Source of the DNA: Sphingobacteriales bacterium TSM_CSM
Lineage (GTDB): Bacteria > Bacteroidota > Bacteroidia > Chitinophagales > UBA2359
Assembly (NCBI GenBank): GCA_002212725.1
Contig: MTCR01000059.1
Coordinates: forward strand, 1 to 41,784
Reading direction: 5' to 3'
Length of the DNA: 41,784 bases
In this document: positions 1-8,164 of the stretch, piece after piece
Numbering within the stretch: the first letter of the stretch is position 1
How the letters are laid out: each line of letters opens with the position of its first letter
Notes under the pieces: generated by a model
Seen by the model: only the letters and a program-made list of their open reading frames with translations
What the model was told of the DNA's origin: nothing
The model's database searches: none
Translations under genes and position numbers: made by a program

Positions 1-17
1 ACAATTTCCTTGCTCAT
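1..17 (-). CDS. Start of a further gene of the type I R-M operon (partial)
   Basis: The last bases of hsdS (TGA) overlap an ATG on the minus strand in an ATGA arrangement, the same junction seen between hsdM and hsdS. Only five codons (M-S-K-E-I) lie inside the window, so the product cannot be identified. From the usual composition of type I loci it could be hsdR or an accessory gene inserted between hsdS and hsdR. That is inference from context only. Confidence 0.4.
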
Positions 18-1315
18 AAGACTTTAATTTTGCCGGTTACGGCTTCATATATCTTAATCTTTCTTAGCTCTTGCAGTTTTTCTATTTGTGCTTCAATGTT
101 TTTAATGAGTTGGTCAATGGCAGTGGTGCGTTGTTGCAAATAGTCGAAAATCTCGTCTTGCTCTTTTTTGGGTGGCAATAGAAATTTCAAGTTTCCAGTT
201 TGAACCTGATTGTAAATCGGAAGCGTTGAAAAGTTTGCAATATTGATTATCACCGATTCATAAATCTTTAAAAAATAAACGCCAAAGTCAGGGTTTACAA
301 AACTTTTGAAGTTGATGATGTTTAATTGTTGATTGCAAGAACTCGGCTCTTTGATTATTCCCACTTTACCTATTGTTGCACCGATTCCAATCATAAAAAC
401 GCAATCAACTGGAAACAACTTCGCTTCGTTATCATCAATCGCTTTTTTAGTGATATACTTTGCAGGGTTACTTAAAACAGTTTCTCCGTTGAAACCACCT
501 GGACCATACCAAGGTATTTCACCATCATAGTAATCACTATTTCCCGAAGGTGGTGTAATTCCAGTTTGAATGTAATTGGCAACATTCTTCAACCTTTTCA
601 CCTCCCAATGCTTCGGAATTTTGCCCAGCCACTCAATACCGCTGTCTTTCATCTCGGCATTGGGGTTTAGCCCTTTGGTAACGGCATTGTTTATTTCAAT
701 TTGCCGCAGTTCTTTCAGTTTTTCTGCCTGTGCTTTTTTGTTGGCTATCAGGCGGTCAATCTTTTGGGTTTGGTCGTCTAAGTAGTTGCAAATATTTTCT
801 TGTTCAATACTATCCGATGGATAAGCAATTCTTAGGTTGTTGAGTGTTTGACTGGTTAATTGGTTGATTGTGGTTGTTGAAAACATTCCCGTTTGAGATG
901 TAAAAATTGGGGAATTGAAAAAGTAAGATAAGTATCTCCAAAATTTACCACGAAAAACAACCATAAATGCCCCGAATGTGTGACCTGCTGATTTTTCATC
1001 AATACAGATATTCTTTCCAACAAGGTGAGCACTTCCATTTCTTGCACAAATTAAAATGTCGCCTTTTCGAGTAATCAAATTAGGATTAACTTCTTTGTCA
1101 ACATAAACGCAATCTTCATAAGAAATAAATCCTTCTTGAATGTTTGATGAACGCAAAACCAAAATTCCTTCTTCATTTTCAGTTACATCATTAGGGCTAT
1201 ATGTTAAGCCAATAATGGCTTCTCCAAGATGTTTCAGTCTTTTCACTTCCCAATGTTCAGGCACTTTCCCAATACCTACAAAGTCGCTTTCTTTATATGT
1301 TTCGTATCTGCTCAT
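14..1315 (-). CDS. hsdS: Type I restriction-modification specificity subunit HsdS
   Basis: This is the DNA-recognition subunit of a type I R-M enzyme; it joins HsdM (and HsdR) and fixes the target site. The 433 residues show the classic two-fold layout. Each half opens with a near-identical motif (GKVPEHWEVKRLK near residue 16, GKIPKHWEVKRLK near residue 230), followed by a variable target-recognition domain. Each half closes with a charged coiled-coil spacer (QTQKIDRLIANKKAQAEKL near 182; RTTAIDQLIKNIEAQIEKL near the C-terminus). Length is normal for the family and both half-sites look intact. The start ATG overlaps the hsdM stop (ATGA), indicating translational coupling. The two recognition domains differ in sequence, so a bipartite asymmetric target is expected; the actual site cannot be read from sequence alone. 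Confidence 0.95.
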   Translation of the reverse strand: MSRYETYKESDFVGIGKVPEHWEVKRLKHLGEAIIGLTYSPNDVTENEEGILVLRSSNIQEGFISYEDCVYVDKEVNPNLITRKGDILICARNGSAHLVGKNICIDEKSAGHTFGAFMVVFRGKFWRYLSYFFNSPIFTSQTGMFSTTTINQLTSQTLNNLRIAYPSDSIEQENICNYLDDQTQKIDRLIANKKAQAEKLKELRQIEINNAVTKGLNPNAEMKDSGIEWLGKIPKHWEVKRLKNVANYIQTGITPPSGNSDYYDGEIPWYGPGGFNGETVLSNPAKYITKKAIDDNEAKLFPVDCVFMIGIGATIGKVGIIKEPSSCNQQLNIINFKSFVNPDFGVYFLKIYESVIINIANFSTLPIYNQVQTGNLKFLLPPKKEQDEIFDYLQQRTTAIDQLIKNIEAQIEKLQELRKIKIYEAVTGKIKVL

Positions 1316-3243
1316 AAGGTAATTCCTAAGGTTTTCATCAGTTCCAGATTTTCGCTTTCCAGTTCCGCCATTTCGTTTACTACTTTGGCTTGTTCACGCA
1401 AGGGCTGATACACATAAAAATGTTTGGTAAAAGGTATTTCGTAGCCCTTTTCCTCTTTGGTGATTTGCCATTTCTTTTCTACCTCTTTTTTTAGGAAAGC
1501 TTCTTTGTCGTCTTTCCACGGAATGTATTCGGTGTCTTTCACCATCTTCGGCACGTTGATGGTGGCTTTCAGCCCCAGTTTGTTGCCGTCCAATGTTTTG
1601 CGGATGGTAATTGTTGTGTCAGCCGTTTTTTGTTTGGTAGCCAATTCGCTTTCAGGGTTCAGGGTAAAGGTAAATTCGCCTTCTTTTCCCTTTTTGTCTT
1701 TCAGTTCGGCTAATCGCTTTTTGTCATCGGCTGTTTTTATCAGCAGTGTGTCGTCTAATTTGTTTTGAGCAACCGTTACTTCTTTTTCTTCGGTTATCGG
1801 GTTGCCGTTTTCATCGGTTTCCTCCAAATCCAAAAACACTTTGCGGAATGCAAAATCTTCCAGTTCAAAAATCTTGCTGTAGGGTCCGGGTTCAAATGCT
1901 TTGTGAATCCGGATGATTTCGTTAATCTGAGTTTCATCAATGCGTCTGCGTTTGTTGCCCAAACTGCGTTTCATTGGTTTCCAGAAACCGGAAGCGTCAA
2001 TGAGTTGGATTTTTCCTTTTCGTGTTGAGGGTTTGTTGTTTCGCACTAACCAAATGTAAGTGGCAATGCCCGTGTTGTAAAACAATTCGGTAGGAAGGGC
2101 TACAATGGTTTCTAACCAGTCGTTTTCTAAAATGTATCTGCGTATTTCGCTTTCACCGCTTCCTGCATCACCGCTAAACAAAGGCGAACCGTTGTGAACA
2201 ATAGCAATGGCAGAACCGCCCAACCCGGCAGGTTTCATTTTACTAATCATGTGCAGGGTAAAAAGCAACTGCCCATCACTGCTGCGGGGTTGCCCCACAT
2301 CAAAACGACCGTTGCTGTTGGCAAGCACTTTTTTTTGAATTTTCTTCCAGCTTTTGCCATAAGGCGGATTGGAAAGCATAAAGTCGAACTGCTCACCCGC
2401 TGCACCGTCTTCATACAGCGTATCGCCTTTGGTAATGTAAGCCGTTTCGCCTTTCAGCAACAGGTCGGCTTGTGCCACTGCCCAGGTTTTATCGTTTACT
2501 TCCTGTCCGTACAGCACCACTTTGGCATTGGGGTTTATTTTTTCTTCAATAAACTCTTTGGCTGCCGAAAGCATACCACCGCTACCGCAGGCAGGGTCGT
2601 AAATGGTAACAAGTTGTCCGTCTTTGATGGCTTTCTCATCCATATCGAGCATGTGCGTCATCAGGACAATTACTTCACGGGGGGTGTAGTGTTCTCCGGC
2701 TTCGGCATTGTTGGCTTCCGAAAATTTGCGAACCAACTCCTCAAACACATAACCCATTTTTATGTTGCTCACTTTTTCGGGGCTTAGGTTAATCTCCGAA
2801 AAATCTTTGATGAGTGTATAAAGGATTTTTTCCTCTGCCAGTTTGTTGATGTGAGCACGAATGCCCGAACGGTCGATAATGATTTTGATATTGTCGGTAT
2901 AGCCATTCAGGTAAGCAATAAAATTATTCTTGATGCTGCTTTCGCCTTCGCCGGCAAGAATGGCAAGGGTTTTTCCGCTTGTGTTGTTGAATTTTATTTC
3001 CTGCAAGACCTTTCCGTTCAGGATTTGTTCTTCCGTTTTTTTGTCCACTTTAGCCAGTTGGCTTTCCAATTGCTTTTTCAGTTGCCCGGTTTTCGCAATC
3101 AATACACCTTCAATCCTGCGTATAAGCACCATCGGGTAAATAATGTCGGGGTATTCTGTCCGCTGAAAAATGTCTCTAAGCACGTCATTGGCGGTATTCC
3201 AAATGAGTGCCACTTCCTGCGAAATGTCTGTATCTCTTTTCAT
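1312..3243 (-). CDS. hsdM: Type I R-M DNA methyltransferase subunit HsdM (N6-adenine)
   Basis: This is the modification subunit of the type I enzyme; it transfers methyl from S-adenosylmethionine to adenine N6. The 643 residues begin with the helical HsdM N-terminal domain (about 10-160). The SAM-binding motif DPACGSGGM is at residues 216-224 and the catalytic NPPYG at 292-296, in the order typical of gamma-class N6 methylases. A long charged C-terminal part (about 460-643) includes KTADTTITIRKTLDGNKLGL and probably contacts HsdS. The gene lies directly upstream of hsdS with a 4-nt overlap and reads as intact. A promoter-like sequence sits far upstream (3612-3642), with a 57-codon ORF in between. 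Assignment is firm from the motifs and from the hsdS neighbour. Confidence 0.96.
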   Translation of the reverse strand: MKRDTDISQEVALIWNTANDVLRDIFQRTEYPDIIYPMVLIRRIEGVLIAKTGQLKKQLESQLAKVDKKTEEQILNGKVLQEIKFNNTSGKTLAILAGEGESSIKNNFIAYLNGYTDNIKIIIDRSGIRAHINKLAEEKILYTLIKDFSEINLSPEKVSNIKMGYVFEELVRKFSEANNAEAGEHYTPREVIVLMTHMLDMDEKAIKDGQLVTIYDPACGSGGMLSAAKEFIEEKINPNAKVVLYGQEVNDKTWAVAQADLLLKGETAYITKGDTLYEDGAAGEQFDFMLSNPPYGKSWKKIQKKVLANSNGRFDVGQPRSSDGQLLFTLHMISKMKPAGLGGSAIAIVHNGSPLFSGDAGSGESEIRRYILENDWLETIVALPTELFYNTGIATYIWLVRNNKPSTRKGKIQLIDASGFWKPMKRSLGNKRRRIDETQINEIIRIHKAFEPGPYSKIFELEDFAFRKVFLDLEETDENGNPITEEKEVTVAQNKLDDTLLIKTADDKKRLAELKDKKGKEGEFTFTLNPESELATKQKTADTTITIRKTLDGNKLGLKATINVPKMVKDTEYIPWKDDKEAFLKKEVEKKWQITKEEKGYEIPFTKHFYVYQPLREQAKVVNEMAELESENLELMKTLGITL

Positions 3244-3312
3244 TCAAGATTGGTTAAGTTGTTTTTCTTTTCTCATTGAACCTTATTGACACATCTGTTA
3301 AAATGTCAACTT

Positions 3313-3486
3313 TTATATTGTTGTCCTGCTTGTAATTTTTTTTAGCCAAACTGATAACGGCTTGCCACCCATTATTCCTGGAGTTCCGTTGCTGTTTGCT
3401 GTTCTGTTAATATAGCCTTGAATGATGTTTGGGGACATTCCTGTGTCAAAAGATGCTGCATTCCGGCAACTACATAATACCTCCAT
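3313..3486 (-). CDS. Small hypothetical ORF (57 codons) upstream of hsdM
   Basis: An ATG-initiated frame of 57 codons ends 69 nt before hsdM on the same strand. The predicted peptide begins MEVLCSCRNAASFDTG and continues MSPNIIQGYINRTANSNG, then GIMGGKPLSVWLKK. Its composition resembles a folded or translated protein more than random out-of-frame sequence, but I do not recognise a family. It is not an obvious helix-turn-helix controller protein. It lies between the promoter-like element at 3612-3642 and hsdM, so it could be a leader gene of the R-M operon or the tail of a decayed gene. Confidence 0.3.
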   Translation of the reverse strand: MEVLCSCRNAASFDTGMSPNIIQGYINRTANSNGTPGIMGGKPLSVWLKKITSRTTI

Positions 3487-3611
3487 CAATAATTGTTATA
3501 GTTAAAGCATTAATTACATGCTTATTATATGGTTTTTTTCTCACTTAATATCATTGTTCGGGACTTAAAATATATGACAAATAAATCCGGCTAAATTCGG
3601 TACTCTTTTTG

Positions 3612-3642
3612 CAAATATAGCCAGACCCTTGTAAATTTCAAA
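3612..3642 (-). promoter_or_regulatory. Bacteroidota-type promoter for the type I R-M operon
   Basis: On the minus strand a TTTG (3642-3639) is followed after 19 nt by TATATTTG (3619-3612). This matches the Bacteroidota sigma-A pattern TTTG / TAnnTTTG and its usual spacing. Transcription would run toward the 57-codon ORF and hsdM, giving a leader of about 370 nt before hsdM. Confidence 0.5.
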
Positions 3643-3827
3643 TAAAAAAGCTGTTTTTTTCTTAACCACCCATTTTATCCTTTTTTGCCCGGTTTTAGCA
3701 GCAAAAGGTGCGTTAATTATGCGGCGGTTGTAAAGTTTTAAAAAGGCGGTAAAACATTAACGGCTTTTCAGAGTTTTTATAAAAAGGTATAACTGTTCAC
3801 CTGAAAACAATAAAAAGCCTGTAAAAT

Positions 3828-5525
3828 ATGCTCCACACCAACTTACACCGCGTTTTTACCCATGCAATGTTTGCCCTGTTGGCAGCAGGGCTGCTGCTGC
3901 TGCCGCCGCTTGCATTTGCCCAAACAACAACGGTAACCTATACCGCCTCTACCCAAAATATACCCAACCCCGAGCGGGGTTTTTACCGCTATACCGATAC
4001 CTACGGCAGCGCCCCCACGCCCTTAACCGTATCGGAATTAAACAATATTCGGGCAACCACCAACCAGACCCTGGTTTTCAGATATTTTATCTTAAATAAT
4101 TTTACCAATTCGCCCATCAGTACGGCATTTCTCAATGGCATTCAGGCAGATTTTAACGCCGCAAGGCAGGCGGGTTTTAAGGTAATACCCCGCTTTAGTT
4201 ATGTAAATGAGTTAAACTCCGATGCCCTTAGCCAAACCCTGCCACCCTATGGCTATGCCGATGCACCCAAAAATATAGTACTGCAACATATTGCGCAGTT
4301 AAAACCGCTGTTGCAGCAACATGCCGATGTAATACTTACCCTGCAAAACGGCTTTTGGGGCGTTTGGGGCGAAAATTTTTACAGCGATTATTTTGGCAGT
4401 ATTGAAAACGCCCCGCTTACCGCCCAAAACTGGGCCGACCGCAAAGAAGTTACCGACAGCCTGCTGAGTGCGCTGCCCCTGCGCCGCACCGTTTCTTTGC
4501 GCTACCCCGAATTGAAATCCGTGTTTTACAACCTGCTGCTGCCCGCCGACAGCATTACCCTTGCCAATGCCTACAACCAAACTACACTAAGCCGGTTGGC
4601 CATGCACAACGATTGTTTTCTGGTAGATTACAATGATTACACCTTTAACGATACCCTTACCGAAAAACCCTACTGGGCTGCCGAGAGCCGCTACTTGGTT
4701 ATGGGCGGCGAAACCTGCGGCACTTCGGCATATTCGGGCTGTACCAATGCCCTGCATGAAATGGAGCGTTTCCACTGGACTTACTGCAATGATTATTATC
4801 ACCCCAATGTAATTGCACAATGGAACAGCGGCGGCTGTATAGAAGAAATTAAACGCCGCTTGGGCTACCGCTTTACCCTGCTCACCGGCAGTTATACCCA
4901 AACCGCAAAGCCGGGCAATGCGTTCAGCCTGCAAATTACCCTGCAAAATACCGGTTTTGCGGCGCCGGTAAATGCCCGCAATGTGGCGCTCATACTGCGC
5001 AACACTGCAACCCTGCAAGAATATACCTGCCCCCTGCCCAACCTTAACCCGCAGTACTGGTTTGGCGAAACCACCGTTACCCTGTTTGAAAACATTGGCA
5101 TTGGCTGCCTGCCCGATGGCCAATATGAGGCATTCCTGTACCTGCCCGACCCCGAAACCACCCTGCAAAACAACCCTTACTATGCCATACAATTAGCCAA
5201 CACGGGGGTTTGGGAGAGTACAACAGGCTACAACAAGTTGCTTTTTACCCTTACCATAGACCATAACTATACCGGCGGCACGGCCTACACCGGCAATCAA
5301 TGGGCCGGTACACCGCCGCCCCAACCGCAAATAACTGGCGCGCAAATAAGTTGCTCCGGCTCGGTGGCCACCTACTCGGTACAAACGCCGGTGGCTGGTA
5401 ACACCTATACGTGGACGGTTAGCAGCAATGGCATTATAGTGTCGGGGCAGGGTACGCCTTCTGTACAGGTTCAATGGAACACAGGTGTTGCAGGTACGGT
5501 AACGGTTACCGAAACTCCCGAATAA
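3828..5525 (+). CDS. Secreted DUF4874/DUF4832 protein with C-terminal PKD-like domain
   Basis: A signal peptide occupies about residues 1-31 (hydrophobic run ALLAAGLLLLPPLAFAQ). A DUF4874-like region follows from about 38 (NIPNPERGFYRY, then the FGVWGEN-like stretch GFWGVWGENFYSDYFG near 180). A DUF4832-like region with several cysteines comes next, near 260-450 (YLVMGGETCGTSAYSGC, then ERFHWTYCNDYYHPN). These paired families look like a TIM-barrel glycosidase-like fold of unknown substrate; that fold assignment is from family knowledge. Residues about 500-565 resemble the start of a PKD/Ig-like domain (NTYTWTVSSNGIIVSGQG). The protein then stops at TVTVTETPE with no T9SS sorting domain, which is unusual for this architecture and suggests 3' truncation. 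It stands alone between divergent hsdM and a convergent NlpE-like gene. Confidence 0.85.
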   Translation: MLHTNLHRVFTHAMFALLAAGLLLLPPLAFAQTTTVTYTASTQNIPNPERGFYRYTDTYGSAPTPLTVSELNNIRATTNQTLVFRYFILNNFTNSPISTAFLNGIQADFNAARQAGFKVIPRFSYVNELNSDALSQTLPPYGYADAPKNIVLQHIAQLKPLLQQHADVILTLQNGFWGVWGENFYSDYFGSIENAPLTAQNWADRKEVTDSLLSALPLRRTVSLRYPELKSVFYNLLLPADSITLANAYNQTTLSRLAMHNDCFLVDYNDYTFNDTLTEKPYWAAESRYLVMGGETCGTSAYSGCTNALHEMERFHWTYCNDYYHPNVIAQWNSGGCIEEIKRRLGYRFTLLTGSYTQTAKPGNAFSLQITLQNTGFAAPVNARNVALILRNTATLQEYTCPLPNLNPQYWFGETTVTLFENIGIGCLPDGQYEAFLYLPDPETTLQNNPYYAIQLANTGVWESTTGYNKLLFTLTIDHNYTGGTAYTGNQWAGTPPPQPQITGAQISCSGSVATYSVQTPVAGNTYTWTVSSNGIIVSGQGTPSVQVQWNTGVAGTVTVTETPE

Positions 5526-5656
5526 GTGGTAAGACATTAGCAGTTGTAATAATGGCGGTTGTGTTGTAAGCCGGCCATCGGGCTTGCCGTTTGGCGGCAT
5601 GAACAGCAAAACTCATTTTAAGCAACGGTTATCAACTTGTTGTGCAAAACCGTTAT

Positions 5657-6103
5657 TTATTCGCCCAGTACTTTTCTGAGCAGGTATTGTTTGGCAGATA
5701 CCGAATCTCTCTTAGTTCCGTCTGCATTCAGACTAACCAAACCTTCCTCTGTCAGCTGGTATTTCATTAAACCCGATTCCGCGTTCAAGGTAACCATATC
5801 ACCATTAACAGACCAGGTGCCTTTTTTTCCCACTGTTTTGTTCTCTTTGCCCTTATGCTGTTCCTCTAAGGCAAAGGTTCTTTTTTCATCTGCATTCAGG
5901 GTAAGAATTGTTTCAATGCCATCGCAATCAGAACAGGGTAAGGAGCCTGTGTAAAATGCCGCCATTTGCTCTGCCAGTGCCTGTTCAACAACAATGGCAG
6001 TAGAATCTGTTTTGGCGGTTTTTGTTTCGGTTGTTTTTCCGGCTTCTTGTTTGCAGGAAAAAAGAACAAGAACAAACAGGAAAACAAAGGTTAAATTTTT
6101 CAC
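5657..6103 (-). CDS. NlpE-like copper-resistance N-terminal-domain lipoprotein
   Basis: This is a small outer-membrane or periplasmic lipoprotein of 148 residues. A short signal ends in a lipobox (VLFSC, Cys17), so it should be lipid-anchored. The NlpE-type core follows: YTGSLPCSDCDGIETIL with a CxxC pair, then TLNADEKRTFALEEQ, GTWSVNGDMVTLN and a final LNADGTKRD strand. NlpE family members sense envelope or copper stress in enterobacteria; in Bacteroidota the role is not established. The only start that keeps the signal peptide is GTG at 6103. An 11-nt direct repeat brackets that codon. It is convergent with the DUF4832 gene. Confidence 0.85.
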   Translation of the reverse strand: MKNLTFVFLFVLVLFSCKQEAGKTTETKTAKTDSTAIVVEQALAEQMAAFYTGSLPCSDCDGIETILTLNADEKRTFALEEQHKGKENKTVGKKGTWSVNGDMVTLNAESGLMKYQLTEEGLVSLNADGTKRDSVSAKQYLLRKVLGE

Positions 6104-6228
6104 TTTAGTTAAATTTTTGTTGTATTAAAAATAATTTGCCGTTAAAAAATCCTGCGTGCGGTAAAAAAGGTATAAACTTACCGGCTTACCCTTTGGAAGG
6201 CCTTGCAATTTGTTTTGGGTTTGTTGTG

Positions 6229-6903
6229 TTACGTTAAGAGTTGCTCGTAAAATGCGCCAATTTTATGATTACGGTCAACAAAGTGCAGTTCTAAAATCCA
6301 ATGCCTTTTTTGTCCTTGTTTGTCGGGTTCAAACATGCTGTTATTATTCATGGGGTGAACATAGAGTTGGTAATTTCCGGGTTCTAATCGCTCATGCGGA
6401 AACGCGCCTATTAAGTGTCCTGCTATTTCTCCGCCAAATTCCCAGCCATATTTGGTTGCTTTACCAACCGCAAACTCAAATAATTCCGAAGCCTTCACAT
6501 CAGTTTGGTTGTCAAACCATTCTTTTGTTTCTTGCCATGCAATTTCAATGTCGCTTTTTAATTTATGCATTAGTGGATTGGCGCCAACTACATAAGTTCG
6601 GCCCAAGTCTGCCTCCCACTTTTCTATTATTGGTCCAAAGTCAAAAAAGAGGATGTCGTTTTCCTGAATAATTTTATTGGGCGGATTTTCTTTATACGGG
6701 TGCAACGTATTTTCTCCGCACCGCACAATTCTTTTGTGCCAGTATTTTTCTATGCCAAAAAGTTCTTTTGCCAAATGGAATATCTCTTCATTCAGGGTTT
6801 CTTCATCTTTTCCGGCTACTATTAAATTCCGGTTTTCGGTTTCGGTAAACAGTAAAACAGCTATGTTTTCGGCTTTAAGTAAGTTGGCTTTAGTTTCTTT
6901 CAT
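6229..6903 (-). CDS. M24 (pita-bread) family metallopeptidase-like protein
   Basis: This resembles Xaa-Pro aminopeptidase / methionine aminopeptidase-fold proteins, which hydrolyse N-terminal peptide bonds with a two-metal centre. The likely metal ligands are visible in family order: Asp in FDFGP, Asp in EADLGRTYVVG, His in GEIAGHLIGAFPHERL, Glu in WILELHFVD and a final Glu in AFYEQLL. At about 224 residues it holds only the catalytic domain and lacks the N-terminal creatinase domain of large Xaa-Pro peptidases. I use ATG at 6903 (MKETKANLL); an in-frame TTG at 6942 would add 13 residues with no family support. It is a single gene with no obvious partner. The exact substrate is unknown. Confidence 0.85.
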   Translation of the reverse strand: MKETKANLLKAENIAVLLFTETENRNLIVAGKDEETLNEEIFHLAKELFGIEKYWHKRIVRCGENTLHPYKENPPNKIIQENDILFFDFGPIIEKWEADLGRTYVVGANPLMHKLKSDIEIAWQETKEWFDNQTDVKASELFEFAVGKATKYGWEFGGEIAGHLIGAFPHERLEPGNYQLYVHPMNNNSMFEPDKQGQKRHWILELHFVDRNHKIGAFYEQLLT

Positions 6904-7254
6904 TGTGGCAATGTTATGTTTTTGTACGCCGTTTATTGGCAAAATAGTAAAAAACTGCCTTGCAGTCTGTTATTAGGGTAAAAAATTACGTTTAGGTATT
7001 ACACAGCCCTTACAAAGGCTGCAAGGCATTGTGGCGGGTTGTTGGTGGTAAATTGTTATTTTTTTGTACTTATTTACGTCGTACCTTTGTTGCTGTTCTT
7101 AACTAAATTCCTTTCATTTTACTGCAAAGAGCGCAAAGTTTTGCGCAAGGTTCCGCAAAGTTTTATTTGCTCTTTATGGGCAATGCTTCCAATCAGCAAG
7201 GAACAAGAGAAAATGCCGGGATTTACAGATAGCACCTAAATAGTTACTTTTTTT
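6904..7254. other. Gene-poor spacer with a dispersed repeat
   Basis: This spacer of about 350 nt lies between two minus-strand genes. It contains one copy of the dispersed GCAAAG-rich repeat (7079-7160). The plus-strand frame through it has no family resemblance and is largely the repeat itself, so I regard the region as noncoding. Confidence 0.5.
7079..7160 (+). repeat. Dispersed GCAAAG-rich intergenic repeat, copy 1
   Basis: This element runs from GTACCTTT through AATTCCTTTCAT to GCGCAAAGTTTTGCGC and CCGCAAAG. It matches copy 2 (15761-15840) in inverted orientation over about 75 nt, with the core CGCAAAGTTTTGCGCAA identical. Its 3' half also matches copy 3 at 11966-12008. The core GCGCAAAGTTTTGCGC is nearly palindromic (GCGCAAA/TTTGCGC). 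Confidence 0.7.
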
Positions 7255-7836
7255 TTACTTGGTTACCAATGATACCTTGAGCATAAACTCATCGTAAATG
7301 GTTTTGTCGCCAAGGTTATCAAAAAAGGAGCCGGAGCCGAACCGCACATTGTACAACGAGCGGTCAACCACTATATCGCCGGTGGCGCTAATTTTGCCAC
7401 CATTATTGGCTACATTGGCTTTAAACACAATTGGGTTGGTGATTTCTTTAATGGTAAGGTTGCCAATAATTTTGTAGTTGCCCTTAGTGTCTTGCGGTAT
7501 GGCGCGGGTAATTGTAAACAGGGCGGTTGGGTATTTATCTACACCAAAAAAATCTTCAGATTTAAGGTGTGATACCAATTTATCGGCCATGCCGCCTTCC
7601 AGGTCGGTGCAGCTAATAGTCGTCATATCAATTTCAAAGGAGCCGCCCACCAATTTGTCGTTATCCATTTGCAGGGTTCCGCTTTTAAGTTTTACGTTAC
7701 CGGTGTGTTTTCCGGTTACTTTTTCGCCTATCCATACAATATTGCTGGCTGTGGTGTCCACATAGTAGGTATTAGATACGTGGGTAAAGGCAAATACAAC
7801 AAATGCCAAAATTGGAAGGAAAAACAATTTTTTCAT
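7255..7836 (-). CDS. YceI family periplasmic lipid-binding-like protein (paralogue 1)
   Basis: YceI proteins are lipocalin-like beta-barrels that bind polyisoprenoid or other amphiphilic ligands in the periplasm; the ligand here is unknown. The 193 residues start with a signal peptide (MKKLFFLPILAFVVFAFTHV). Family motifs follow: YVDTTASNIVWIGEKVTGKHTG-like opening, GSFEIDMTTISCTDLEGG, HLKSEDFFGVDKYPTALF, and the closing GSGSFFDNLGDKTIYDEF. It is clearly paralogous to the plus-strand gene at 31118-31717, with the motifs nearly superimposable. The gene stands alone on the minus strand. Confidence 0.93.
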   Translation of the reverse strand: MKKLFFLPILAFVVFAFTHVSNTYYVDTTASNIVWIGEKVTGKHTGNVKLKSGTLQMDNDKLVGGSFEIDMTTISCTDLEGGMADKLVSHLKSEDFFGVDKYPTALFTITRAIPQDTKGNYKIIGNLTIKEITNPIVFKANVANNGGKISATGDIVVDRSLYNVRFGSGSFFDNLGDKTIYDEFMLKVSLVTK

Positions 7837-8164
7837 GTAGAATTAAAATTTTGTTGTTTATATAAAATTAAGAGAACAATTTTGTTGTGCAGGCATTTTC
7901 AGAAAAAAACAGCATAATGGTTTACAATCAGCTGCATGAGAAAAATTTGCGTGTGTGTATTTTTTTTTACATTTACATCGTTGCGCACAGCCATTCTGCC
8001 GGTTCAAGGCGCTTATGTGGTTAATGCTGTTTTGCTTATTTTGCTTGGTAGCGGTTTGCGGCTTAACATAGCAACGGGCATTGCAACAAAAAAACACAAA
8101 TGCACCCAAACAATGCAGGTATGCGTTTTGGTAATCCTGTCACAAATGCCATGTTACCGGCGTT
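7837..8164. other. Spacer without recognised genes
   Basis: About 330 nt separate yceI-1 from the HD-domain gene. Short frames exist on both strands (7858-8109 minus, 7936-8175 plus) but have cysteine-rich or homopolymer-derived translations without family features. No promoter, hairpin or repeat was recognised with confidence. Confidence 0.4.

Larger units (their letters stand above)
3244..3827. other. Divergent intergenic region between hsdM and the DUF4832 gene
   Basis: This 584-nt AT-rich spacer separates divergent genes. It holds the 57-codon minus-strand ORF (3313-3486) and the minus-strand promoter-like element (3612-3642). The plus-strand side (3650-3827) shows A/T runs but no convincing -7 element. 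No hairpin, tRNA or repeat was recognised. Confidence 0.5.

Noticed and set aside
2194..2787. 197-codon plus-strand open frame antisense to hsdM
   Set aside because: It lies wholly inside hsdM, which has complete methylase motifs. The antisense translation is Phe/His-rich with no family features.
4587..5192. 201-codon minus-strand frame inside the DUF4832 gene
   Set aside because: It is antisense to a protein with a clear signal peptide and family motifs, and its translation has no recognisable features.
7039..7239. 66-codon plus-strand frame with a hydrophobic start
   Set aside because: Half of it is the dispersed GCAAAG repeat and the rest has no family resemblance or promoter.
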